Shown in pieces: positions 35,867 to 46,233 of a stretch of DNA of 64,000 bases. The notes beneath the pieces are model-generated. The model was not told where the DNA came from. It ran no database searches and saw only the letters and a program-made list of their open reading frames with translations. Both the position numbers and the translations under genes were made by a program. The first letter of the stretch is position 1; every line of letters begins with the position of its first letter. This stretch comes from Albifimbria verrucaria (Eukaryota; Ascomycota; Sordariomycetes; Hypocreales; Stachybotryaceae), in NCBI GenBank assembly GCA_020081605.1, contig JAHREC010000036.1, positions 40,519 to 104,518 on the forward strand. Direction: 5' to 3'.

Positions 35867-36253
35867 TTAAAAACCACTTGAATCACCGACCTGGGCAGCA
35901 ATAACTGTTTCGCTGCTCTGTTGATCAGAGAGACTGTAAGCTAATATATGGAGGCAAAATTGAAGTAATTCTAACAAGAGGTATTTTAGTTCTACTTTTT
36001 GTCCAATAGTTTGAAATAATGGCTGAGGAGTATGAACCATTTTGGCAGTCGAAACTTCCTCGAATGCAAGAGCTTCAAAGAAAACAAGAAATGGCGCCGT
36101 TGAATAGGGAAGAGTTCCATGAACTGGAATTGATACTTCTTGATTACTTCTCGCATAAGAACAGAGTCGAACGGCGACGTGCGAGCAAACTATAGCAGCA
36201 GTGAGCAATACAGGATCTGGATGGTTCAAGTTCGCCTTGCCAAATATAGTCAT
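35867..36253 (-). CDS. hypothetical protein, about 128 aa
   Basis: Open frame with ATG at 36253 (MTIFGKANLNHPDPVLLT), or an in-frame ATG at 36292. It contains hydrophobic stretches VLLTAAIVCSHVAVRLC and LLLELLQFCLHILAYSL. Plausible but unsupported by an intron or homologue. Not recognised. Confidence 0.3.
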   Translation of the reverse strand: MTIFGKANLNHPDPVLLTAAIVCSHVAVRLCSYARSNQEVSIPVHGTLPYSTAPFLVFFEALAFEEVSTAKMVHTPQPLFQTIGQKVELKYLLLELLQFCLHILAYSLSDQQSSETVIAAQVGDSSGF

Positions 36254-36510
36254 TTTGGACACGTGCTCTCTTGAGCAACGAAAAAGGAACAAGGAGGATG
36301 TGACTCATCCAAAAAGCCTTTAGTGGATGCAAACTAAAACCCCAACTCAAGCAAGATGTGAAGAGTAACTATAGCTCTATTGGGGGTGATGTGCACGTCT
36401 GTTCAGAGTGAAAAAAGCAGCTGCAGAACTTGAGGGATAACATCCCATTCTGGGATACATGTCCTTCTTTCGGTTAACAGAGAGGCTAGATTTTAAATAC
36501 CGTCCTAGAC

Positions 36511-36612
36511 GCAAAGGGTGTCACGGGTTTGCCTTAATAATTTTAATAAATCAGGCACTGTGTCACGGTGCTTAATAAAATTAACAACGGAAACCCGCGA
36601 CACCCTTTGCGT
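36511..36612. repeat. 102-bp palindromic hairpin element
   Basis: The outer 23 bp are nearly perfect inverted repeats: left cgcaaagggtgtcacgggtt, right aacccgcgacaccctttgcg. The interior halves (ttaataattttaataa / ttaataaaattaa and ggcac...gtgc) also pair. The whole segment can fold on itself. It looks like a foldback or MITE-type element. No clear target-site duplication. Confidence 0.75.
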
Positions 36613-36699
36613 ATGCGGCGGTATCATAAATATTTCAAGTTTAAAGAGCTTGAAGAAAGCATAGGCTCTTACGAAAGGGGGACGAATGTGCATTATTGT

Positions 36700-36895
36700 C
36701 GCCCTTGAGGCCGGTAAGCTGCAGACTAAGTAGAAGCCCCACGGCGCCTTAGTCCTACGTCGGTACATAGAGTAACTTCCTGAATCTCTCTCACTGCTAG
36801 CAGACGTGAACTCAAGATGATCTAAGCGAACATAAAGCCAGCAATACTCAATGGGGCACGTCAGTATTCTCAAAGCATCTCCAGTATCTTGCTAG
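36700..36895 (+). mobile_element. MITE, 3'-truncated copy B
   Basis: Starts with cttgaggccggtaagctgca and follows copy C (38419-38676) through ctaagtagaagcc, the tacgtcggtac block and ggggcacgtcagtat. Similarity is lost after about 36895 and the right TIR is absent. The left flanking TA is not preserved. Confidence 0.7.
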
Positions 36896-37071
36896 ACTAT
36901 ACCCACCATACTAGTAAGTATCAGCGCCCGGCTCTGCCGGCAGGTAATTATAGCGATTGCTGAGAATCACGTACTGAATCACGGCATGCCTTTCAATCAC
37001 TCCGATAAGTCTACTGCGAGTCATAACGACAGACATGTATTTGCATGGCAGAGCGACCACAGGCAACGACA

Positions 37072-37117
37072 ACGAGATGCGGCTATGATTTGATACGAGA
37101 TGCGGCTATGATTTGAT
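37072..37117 (+). repeat. perfect 23-bp tandem duplication
   Basis: The unit acgagatgcggctatgattt plus gat occurs twice head to tail without mismatch. Confidence 0.9.
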
Positions 37118-37707
37118 AGGACAGGCTAGGAGCGGATATTTGCTGGTATTGATTAAAACTTGCTGTGAATGCTTACTGTGTCGCAAACGCCAAGCAGGTT
37201 GTTGATTCTGGCACTCTTCTGGGACGACAGACGACCAAAGAACGTACAACGATGGTGGTCCAGTATCGTCCCTTCCATGATGGGTCCATGCCTCGACCTA
37301 ACCAAGAAACTATCACATAAATGCAGGTTCGAGCTAATACTCGCTTCGTCCACATGAGCAGGCGATCGTCGGAAGAATAATAAAATAGTTATTATCTGTC
37401 TGCTTGTACAGCACTCACAAACGGTCCCTCCTGCTAAGGGAAATGGAAAGTATCCCCTATAATAATATTGCCCCTGTTCCCGGTATTATAATAGAAAGAG
37501 TTTTTAGTTCCATTATTAATAATCTGCGTACCAAAATTATAATAACTATGTGTCGAGTTGGCGGGAGTTTTTGATAGTTGGAAAAAGCGGCGTTCGAACT
37601 AGTATGACTGCTTCGACTACCGTGGCAATCACGACAAAGACCATCATCGGTATCAGAGCCTGCCGCTGGGGTGCGCTCCATATTGCTAATCTTCGTGATT
37701 GTACATG
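37118..37707. other. no firm gene
   Basis: Minus ORF 37714-37457 reads ERTPAAGSDTDDGLCRDCHG and could be a second exon of the small gene at 37890, but the phases do not match with the best splice sites. Confidence 0.3.
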
Positions 37708-37890
37708 TTAGCATCGATGTCTCATAAGAATACTCAGACTCCGTACCAGTGAGCCATTCGAGTGGCTTAATCCTCGATTCGGATTGGATGTATCTTCAAG
37801 GGGTGTGGTAGATCGGGAGGCATTATTATCCGGTGTTGACGCCGACTCGTTGCCATCCGCCTCCACTGTTGGTTTCTGATATGTAGTCAT
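37708..37890 (-). CDS. small hypothetical protein or first exon
   Basis: ATG at 37890 (MTTYQKPTVEADGNESAS) opens a polar, Ser/Asn-rich frame. A GTACGG donor followed by a gctaac branch and ATTAG acceptor lies at its 3' end, which would give a 66-aa or so product or a short second exon. No function recognised. Confidence 0.3.
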   Translation of the reverse strand: MTTYQKPTVEADGNESASTPDNNASRSTTPLEDTSNPNRGLSHSNGSLVRSLSILMRHRC

Positions 37891-38418
37891 TATATACTCC
37901 TGATAATACTGGCAAGACTGGTATTGAGAGTTCTTGTGTTGGGAAAATTTTTCCGTTTCCAGAGTTCTGGTCTTTTGTAGGCTCAAGGCAGCTAGGTCTT
38001 AGCTAATAAGCACACAACACATCTGGCCCACTCTACCCCCTGTCTAATTGTCAAAAGCTCGAGTACTGACAGGGATTCTGTTAAACCATACAGCTGAAAG
38101 AGATGATGCTTGACCAAGACAAGACAACCCTTGCTACGACCTCGCTATGCACATTCGCTTTCTCTTTACCAAATGAACAACTTCTTGATCTCTTGGGAGC
38201 TTGTCTATGAGCACGGCTAATGTTGTCATGAACAAATCAGAGTCCAGATTCATGTCTATCAAGAGCTCCAAAGATTCCAATCGTAAGCATCGCAACACTA
38301 TATGTTACTTGAGGAATAGTCAGCGTCTTTGGATTCAGACACTGCATGCCGATACAAAGAGTTCAGGAACTCTCATCAATGGCACCATGGTGTGATCATA
38401 ATCCCTTCCCCCTGTTTA

Positions 38419-38676
38419 TCCCTCGAGGCCGGTAAGCTGCTGATTATGTAGAAGCCTCGAAATATCTTAGTCATACGTCAGTACAGTACATGAAGCAAAT
38501 TCAAAGCCACGTTGACGATGATTATCGTGATGTAGCCATATGTAACATGGGGCAATGCCAGTATCTCTATCATCAGCTAATTTACTAGGCCTTCTGTGTA
38601 TCTAATTTTCATCTGGTTCTAATTGGCCACTATACTGATTTGGTACTGAGTCTGCACCTTACCGGCCTCAAGGGGA
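38419..38676 (+). mobile_element. MITE, full-length copy C (258 bp, TIRs, TA target-site duplication)
   Basis: Left end tccctcgaggccggtaagct and right end accttaccggcctcaaggggа-type sequence form inverted repeats, flanked by TA at 38417-38418 and 38677-38678. The interior aligns with copy A in reverse orientation and with copy B in the same orientation. It is non-coding. Confidence 0.8.
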
Positions 38677-38699
38677 TAGACGGTTGGACAGTATCGTAA

Positions 38700-39875
38700 T
38701 TCGACATTCTTCGTCGATAAACTCTTTACATTTACATACCAGTAAACACACTTATAGGTAAAACAAACTTCCTCCCGGATTTTCAAGCCAGCCACAGATA
38801 CTCGTTCCTACTCTTGAGAAAACTCATAATAGAGTCCTTCGTTTGTATTGAGCCGCCCTCACGGTATCTATTATATGGACAGGGCCATGAATGAATAACA
38901 CTTATAGCATGGCATCAGCCCGAAAATATTAAGAATCAGAAATGTGAAATAATACAGATATAAAGCAATAGAATAGTAAAAAAATGAAAGATAGAAGCGG
39001 ATGCGAGATCAGTCTACGGCTAGATATTTCCATCGGCAGGAATGTTCTATTCAAAGTCATTATTATTTTGTAGTGTCTTATTCAATTTTAATACTATAAT
39101 ATATAAATCAAATATGGTTGAATGATTTCAGTTGTTTACGGCTCACAGAGCATTTTTTGTCGTCCATGTGTTAGAAGCTTTAGCTCATCTGTTAACATTT
39201 GATATTTAGTTCTTTATACCGGTAGTCACTGGATTGTGTTCACGAGTAAGCTCAGTCCCTGCGAGCTCTGGGTGACTCCAAACGGGAAAATGACGCCTGC
39301 GTGAGATGGCGAAAGCACTGTTGATTCCAAACAGCCACAGTCCATGAGCACTTTCCTAAGTGTTGAGAATGCATGTAGGTTGAAGGTGGTCTGGACTACG
39401 CACTGTGTGATGGTAATTGTGCAATTTTTGGAGCCTTCTGGGTTATTTCGTGTCTATTTCTATGATCGAACACAAATCTTGAAGCCGGTGGCTGATGAGC
39501 ATGTGCGGCGTTGACAAGGAGATGTCCGACTTACCATTATGTGATTGAAGTGCTGAGACTGTCCGACAAGACGTTGAGGCATTCCTCTAAGAACCCCACC
39601 ATAATCCCTGATCATCGCCCTCCTCCCTGTAATTCGGGTTGGCCAATCGCTTGACCATGTAAGACACCAAATAGTCCATGAGCTTCGCCACTCATGTCAA
39701 ATATGTCGGCAAATGCTTGCCTTATATACTACAGAGTACCGCAACAGCTGTCTGATGAGGTTTGGCCTGAGTCGCCCTATTGCTGAGGTCGTTCAACATC
39801 TGTGACCCAGAGGGCCAGTTATCGTGCCGCAGGAGCCGTTAGAAAACGTTAGAAGAGCTCGTGTTCGGCCTTAGT
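38700..39875. other. AT-rich intergenic
   Basis: Strongly AT-rich at 38880-39120. No gene supported. Confidence 0.45.
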
Positions 39876-39921
39876 GCATCTGGTCCCACCCGGCTTATAT
39901 GTCCCGGGTGGAACCAGATGC
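39876..39921. repeat. 18-bp stem hairpin, 10-nt loop
   Basis: Arms gcatctggtcccacccgg (39876-39893) and ccgggtggaaccagatgc (39904-39921) pair with one mismatch. About 270 bp upstream of the coiled-coil gene start. May be a foldback remnant or a transcript structure. Confidence 0.8.
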
Positions 39922-40189
39922 GCTGAGCTGCCTTCACATACACCTGACCTCTACGACCGGATGAAAGAGTGTCATACGGTTTGATTCTGGTCCTCGCAGA
40001 GCTATTCAGCCACAAGAGCTCACTCAGCCAGATTAACCACATTGTCTATGGTTGCCACTGAAAACGAACCTTAACTTATCCTCTCATCTTACCTCACCTT
40101 ATCTCGCATAATACACATCTAAGAGTCAGAGCCTGCCCAAGTTAGCTCTCCTCTCGCCAACGCCAGGCCAACTACAACTCGTCCCCAAC

Positions 40190-41999
40190 ATGGAGGCTCT
40201 TCCAGGACAGGAGCAGCGTATCGTCTGGCAGGAGATTGAACACAATTTCTGGGACGAGATGAAGCGTAAATGGCAGGAGGAACAGGAGACCGCTGAAGAG
40301 GAACATCGCAGAACCACCTTAGAGATTCAGGTTGAGGTTGCACATCTCAATGGACACTGCAGCCAACTGGCCGAGACTCAGAAAAGTCTGGCGGAGCAGC
40401 TAGCTCAGGTTGAGGCCGAGCTATCACGAAAAGTCCAGGAGCGCGACGACAAGGCCAACACCTTCCACACACATGAGTTGGATTACCGACGGAATCAGCA
40501 ACAAAGGCTGGCCAAGCGGGGACAGGTCATAAACGCAATGACCGACTATTTTCAGAATATGCGTGGTGAGGATGCCTCAGTCGAGAGTAACGGGGCGCCT
40601 GAAGAGTCTGACGAAGTCCTTCGCCAAAGCGTCACACCCACGCAGGGGATGGTCCGAACAGGCCAGCTGATTGCCAGTCAAGAGACAAACCACGCCGTAC
40701 GCGCCGCTGTAGACGTAGATGGAGATTATCATCACGGAGAAGATCCAAATGGTGCTACTGGGCAGGCGACCTGCGACGAAGCTGACATGCACATGTGTAT
40801 GGAAACGACCGCAGAGGCTACATTACGTGAGGCTGCCGGGTTGGACTTTGAATCGACCACCGAGTCGGACCCTACGAGCCAAATGAAAGCCAGCGACAGA
40901 TTGACCATGCGGAATACGCAAGAGCCAGAACAGCTTCCTACAACTGCAGAACCGAGAGACTACCCCTTCCGGCGGCTTTACACCTTCCAACGGTCGAAGC
41001 ACATCTCCATCGCACAACGCCCCGACGCCCACGGTTGATCCAACGGAGGCATCGCCACAACCTACTGACGCTTTGCCTACTGACTCTTTGTTTGAGGAGA
41101 ATACACGTGAGAATCTTATTCTCAGAGACGATGGCACTGTCTACACACACCCTGACTGCGTCCAGGGCGTGCCTCTCGTGAAGATTGACGAGAGTCACCC
41201 TTACTGGGATCCTTCATGGCCCAACGTGAAGTCAGTCATCGAACCAGCTCTCCGAATTTGGAAAGAAAAGAATCAGGCTATTCGCGATAATGGGTCCAAG
41301 GATGAGAAGAAGGACGATGCCAAGTACCAGACAGGACGACAGGTCAATCGAGGCCACCGTATCTTGGCATTTCTAGATGAGGGCGAAATTAATCCTTACC
41401 AGCTGCTCAGCAAGCACTATACAGAATCTGCCAAGGGTAGCATCATATGTTATGATACACTCTTTAGATTAGCAGAGACGCTGTTCGAGCTTTCCAAGTT
41501 CAATCTCAAAGTCAAGCCCGTGGAGTGGCTACGACATCGGCTGCATGAGCTCATCGTCGAAAAAGGGCCTGCCTTCAATTACACAGCAACCATTCATAGC
41601 TTTTATCATGACGAGAAGCTCTCAACGCTGCGTGCCAAGAATGGCTTCAAGAATATTGGACGTCCCCGGATGTCTGTAGCTGACTCAAACAAAAGGCCGA
41701 AACGCAAATATCGCTGCGAGAACATCAATACTAGCACCGGAAAGATTTGCAATGAAATATTCACGAGGTCCCGCAATCTTAACAGACATCAAAATAGACT
41801 CCACAATCCCCAAAGGCAAAAGGTTTGCTGCATCGATTGTAACCCAGAGAGGACTTTCAGCCGGCAAGATTATCTGATCAGACACCGGCGGCGCTTCCAT
41901 CCTGATAAGGAACCACCAACAAAGCGTCATCCCGGAGGAGTCCAAAGACCCGGAACTGGCCCAAGGCGTCCCTTACGGGTACGACTACGGGCCACCTAA
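40190..41999 (+). CDS. coiled-coil plus C2H2 zinc-finger protein, split by one frameshift
   Basis: The first frame (40190-41038, ATG) begins MEALPGQEQRIVWQEIEHNF and has a long heptad-rich coiled coil (LAEQLAQVEAELSRKVQERD) then an acidic linker. The second frame (open from 40905, to 41999) continues TTPSGGFTPSNGRSTSPS, a globular region (RILAFLDEGEINPYQLLSK) and two C-terminal zinc fingers: C-x10-C..FTRSRNLNRHQNRLH and CCIDC..FSRQDYLIRHRRRFH. One missing base near 40955-40959 explains the switch, giving about 600 residues. A nucleic-acid-binding role is inferred from the fingers only. A 5' fragment of the same gene lies inverted at 28.8-29.2 kb. A low-GC promoter precedes the ATG. Confidence 0.7.
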
Positions 42000-43171
42000 A
42001 CCATCTACTCTATGTATCGCAAAGAATATCAAGATTCGGAATGGCCTAAAGCTCGCACTGCTGAAATTATGCCTGCAAAGTCTTAGGGTTGGTACAGTTT
42101 GGTTCACAACCAGATTCCTCTTTTTGCAACTATGAACCTGCAAATGAGGTCCACTTGTCCACTTTTAACTTAATCTAACCAATCATTTCGCATGGTTGCG
42201 CCCTAAGAAAAGAACAAAGAGTGTTCACAGCGGAAGGTGGTTTTGAACATAACTGTAGGGCAGTGTGTTTAAGGTGGCGAGTTTACTGAAGCTAGAAAGG
42301 ATAGTGACAACCATAGACGCATCGTATAGATCATCTTTTAAGTTCATAGTCAACATTTTCGAGCAGGAGATTTTGATGCCGCCGTATTTTACATGAATAT
42401 CGTCGACCTCTCAGTGTCAGGAGTTGTGTAGAAAGAGGGACCACCCGCTACCAAAAAAGACCCACCAAGCCACTCATATTAGATTAACGTGTTAAACCAG
42501 GGAAAATCAGTCTGACGGGGAGTTTTAGAATACAGTATTGGTAATGGATAGTTTTGCGTGACGTGAGGGTGAGAAGGGATGTTAAATTAACTCAACCTTA
42601 GCGATCATATCAACGCTAGAAGGCTGCACAGTACTCGTCATCGGACGGCTTGTCCTGCCACCCAAGCCGGAACAACTTGGAGATAACAAGTTAGGCGAAG
42701 CCTACCTGAATAAAGCAACCTTCACTATGTTGTGGTCGATGCGATTACTCACAATATCGAGGAGATGGAACAGGTACGTGAACAGTGCCGACGGTAAGCA
42801 GTGCCGACGGTAAGGCGTGTGGATGGTAAGGCGTGTGGACGTTGAACTGTTTAATGTCAGAGAAACATACAGTACAGTAAATCCTCAACCAGTCTAAGCC
42901 TCGACTGGTGACAGGGCGACACTGGCGGGCCGATCGCTGGTTTGGACCTGTATCTGAATTACGAATCGGCGGCGCATTTTTATTGACCTTAGCCGCCGTA
43001 AGCGTGTGGGTACGAGCTAGTAAATTGATCTAGTCTGCAAGCAGGGCAAGCCAAGGATTTGTGAATTAACATCCAATCCGGAGGGGCTTAGCTTCCCCAT
43101 GCCTTGTCTTGACAGAGTGAGTCAGTTTGTCAGGGCGCCAGTGATGTAAAAAGAGGTTCAGTATTGAGGAG
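42000..43171. other. intergenic
   Basis: 3' flank of the zinc-finger gene. Contains the tandem repeat at 42783-42846. No gene supported. Confidence 0.4.
42783..42846 (+). repeat. 16-bp tandem repeat, four units
   Basis: Two exact units of cagtgccgacggtaag are followed by gcgtgtggatggtaag and a diverged gcgtgtggacgttgaa. Confidence 0.85.
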
Positions 43172-43410
43172 TTGCATACTCAGAACGCTGACCTTCGACG
43201 TCCATACTCCGCCTCAGCGCACAGATTCAAAACAAGCAGGGTAAACTTGGTTGAGACAATTAATGTTTTTGTAATATATGCCATATATTTTAAAATAGCA
43301 TTAACTGAGTATTTTGCAAAAGTATTAATTGTCTCTTCCAGGCTTGCTTGTTTAAATCTGTGTGCTGGAGCATAGCGTTGATGTTGAGGGTCAAGTTTCC
43401 GATCATGCAA
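43172..43410. repeat. 239-bp long inverted-repeat element
   Basis: The two halves are near-complementary over essentially the full length: ttgcat...atgcaa at the ends, agattcaaaacaagc / gcttgtttaaatct and gagacaattaatg / attaattgtctc inside. Both strands therefore give similar short ORFs, and neither is believed to be coding. Structure fits a foldback or MITE-type element. The exact target-site duplication is unclear. A T-rich tract follows at 43411-43449. Confidence 0.8.
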
Positions 43411-43449
43411 TTCCTATTTTTATTTTTTTTATTTTTTTTTATTTTTACG

Positions 43450-44579
43450 CCGCCGCCTGCTTGACAATCTAGCTCTTTTCAAGGAAAGTGCTCAAGTTGA
43501 GGTCAAGCTCGTTGAGCATTTCACAGCAACTAGACTACATTCCACCAGACCGTAGGCAAACGCCCTTTCGTGCATCGTACTACCTCAAAAATCCCTAGCT
43601 TGCAGACTAGCATCCATTCAACAACTCGTCCCCACTCACTTGCCCCAGTTTAGGTCATGTAAAATGCACCGCCCGGTCATACTGTAACTCTAATACGCGT
43701 CCAATCTAGTGATGGGCCTACTGGTATCGCCATGTCACCACTCGTCAAGACTTAAATTGATGAAGGATTTATATTTCTCTGACATTCAACGGCTCAATAT
43801 CCTCACATCTCAAAGTTCATACAGCTTAACTTTCATACAACTCAACGTTCACACAGCTCGCACATATTATTCCGCCTCTTCAGTGTTCGTATGGACCGCA
43901 ACATCGCCATGGTTGTTTTTATCACTTTGCTCCGCCCGACTTGTCATCGCCTGGTCATTCGGCTCGGTCGGCTTAGCCGACTCAGTCTAGAATGGTTAGT
44001 GCTTATAGACCGTGTCATAGAATCATGACAGTCTGAAACCGAGTGCCGTAGTCTTTGACATGACTGATGAAGTTGAGTTAGTGGAAATGTTCCTTCTTCT
44101 CTTTAAATCATCCAAGCCTTGCAAGGTCACATCTTACCAATATTTTACCATACTACTGTATAAAACATATCCATAGTTCGACTACAGTACCTACTGTATC
44201 AGACATTTGAGTAACTGAGGGAAAAAAGAGTGAACACTTGTAAGCATGCTTCATGTATAGAGCATGTGTGCTAATGTTGTTTGTATCATCCTATAACATA
44301 CTGTATATACAGGTGGGTCAGTGCTGTCTGTGAATCTAAAATGTAATCCATGACTTGGATACGCTACAGTACCCCTAGGATGTGTAGTCAATATGTAGCT
44401 TGTGAGACGATAATGACACAGCTCATCCTCATGTTGCCTGACTCAACGAACCACAAGTTGCCCAGCCGTACCTGCCAGTTTCTCTTTGGACATAAGAAGC
44501 CAATACTTTCCTGGTAAGATGTTTGATGCTGAACCACTGCAGGAATATTGTCGAAAAAAAAAAAAAAATAACGTGAAAG
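43450..44579. other. intergenic, upstream of GH128
   Basis: Presumed promoter region of the GH128 gene, with a run of about 15 A at 44555-44569 directly upstream of the start. No gene supported. Confidence 0.4.
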
Positions 44580-45587
44580 ATGATTGGGAAACCTTTTCTG
44601 AACTTGTGCATAAATGCGATTCTATTATTTCAATTTGCAGACTGCAGGCTCAATACAGAAACTATAGCGCTATCATCTCGGTCAATTCCCTCAACGGCGA
44701 CTGTTGACACGCTAAAGGTTCTTTCAGGCATCCCTGACTTGAACTCGACTTCTGCCACACTGCGAAGGTTTGTCGCCTCTTCCACACAAAGACTGCGCTA
44801 CTCAGAAAATGTTGGCACTGTTCTGCCAAGGTCAAACATTCCATGCGACCAGAATACTAAATCCAAGTTTCCTTTACATAAGAAAGGGCTAGCTTACAAC
44901 GACACCCAGCTAGCTCACAGGTTTGCATCTCAATGTTCTAACTGCGGCTGGGCATATAACTGGGATTCACAACCACAAGGGCTCGAGGACTCCATCGACT
45001 TTATCCCGCTCCTCTGGAGCAACTCGCCAACCCATACCTCTCGCTTTCCCGAGAACGTATCCAACGCCTTGAAAAAAGGTGCAAGAGCAATCTTCAGCTT
45101 CAACGAGCCCGACAATGCGGATCAAGCCAACATCAATCCCGTCGAAGCAGCAAAGGCTCATTCACATCATCTTAACCCCTACGCTGGCCTGGCGTTGATC
45201 GGTGCACCTAGCGTGACGAGCAGCAACAAATGTGGAGAAGGTCTCTGTTGGCTGCAAAGGTTCTTCGAGGCCTGCGCTGCGCTAGCGGGCGGCTGTCAAG
45301 TGGACTTTTGTAACGTACACTGGTACTCAACCGTAGAGCACGGAGATGAGCTATTCAATTTTCTTAAGCGCGCATACGATGTTTGTCGTGGCAAACACAT
45401 CTGGTTGACCGAGTTTGCTGTCGCAGGTTCTGATGTTGAAGTGGCTGAGTGGCTGACGAGAGCTATTCCCAGGCTCAATGCTTTGCCTTACCTGGATGCG
45501 TTTGCCTATTTCATGGTGACTGCTGGAAGCCTCATGAAAACCAACGACGAGCTGAGTTCTTCCGGTAAGATTTATGCCTCAACATGA
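44580..45587 (+). CDS. secreted GH128 endo-beta-1,3-glucanase (Asl1-like glycosyl hydrolase core)
   Basis: 335 residues from the ATG. The N-terminus MIGKPFLNLCINAILLFQFA is a signal peptide, followed by a Ser/Thr-rich region. The GH128 barrel follows, with WAYNWDSQ, FNEPDNADQANINPVEAA (acid/base Glu in FNEPD), VDFCNVHWYS and WLTEFAV (nucleophile Glu in TEF), then a C-terminal YFMVTAGSL. GH128 enzymes cleave beta-1,3-glucan in fungal walls. The frame is uninterrupted and intronless, so the gene appears intact. Likely extracellular or wall-associated. Confidence 0.85.
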   Translation: MIGKPFLNLCINAILLFQFADCRLNTETIALSSRSIPSTATVDTLKVLSGIPDLNSTSATLRRFVASSTQRLRYSENVGTVLPRSNIPCDQNTKSKFPLHKKGLAYNDTQLAHRFASQCSNCGWAYNWDSQPQGLEDSIDFIPLLWSNSPTHTSRFPENVSNALKKGARAIFSFNEPDNADQANINPVEAAKAHSHHLNPYAGLALIGAPSVTSSNKCGEGLCWLQRFFEACAALAGGCQVDFCNVHWYSTVEHGDELFNFLKRAYDVCRGKHIWLTEFAVAGSDVEVAEWLTRAIPRLNALPYLDAFAYFMVTAGSLMKTNDELSSSGKIYAST

Positions 45588-46233
45588 CAAAGTTCCACTT
45601 CGAGGTAATGTATAATTTTGTCCATATTTTTGTCTTTATATTTTCCTTCGTCTTGGAACAACAGACCTTTTGGTGGCGGCTCTTTCTCTTCACTAAATGC
45701 CGAGCCACCCACACCTTGCATTGCATGATGCCTTGTTAGGCGACATGGTTAGGATGGATTGGCGAATGACCCACCTACCCTGAACTATAACGCACCCCGC
45801 CCAGGCGATCACTCAAGCGATCACTGTTCAGGAATTAAATATCCTAGGTTCGTTACGATATAATATTGGACAATCTACGAATGTATAATATTGTATAAAA
45901 CGGTCCAGTACCCAGATTGCGAGCATGCCGCGTCCGGTTTTCTGGCACACAACAAATGTCGATCTTGGCATAGGTAATGTTGGCGGCTCGGTGCAGTCCG
46001 AAGATCGTTTGTAATACATGAGTCAGTGAGAAAACAAGTGAGCAAATAAATGAGAAAGCCAAGCAGGCAAGCAAGCTTTAGCTTTATGTATATAAGACTT
46101 TTCTAAATACATCGGAACTGTGGCATGCATAGAATGGTTCCAGATTAAATATGAGAAAAGAGGCCAAGGAATCGTGTAGCAAAGACGTGTAGAACACGTT
46201 GAATTCCTCCGAGGCACACTTCAAAGGACTCTC
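45588..46233. other. intergenic
   Basis: No gene supported; minus ORFs here have no protein-like features. Confidence 0.4.

Noticed and set aside
43172..43410. Two ORFs, one per strand, with similar translations
   Set aside because: They are mirror images produced by the long inverted repeat.
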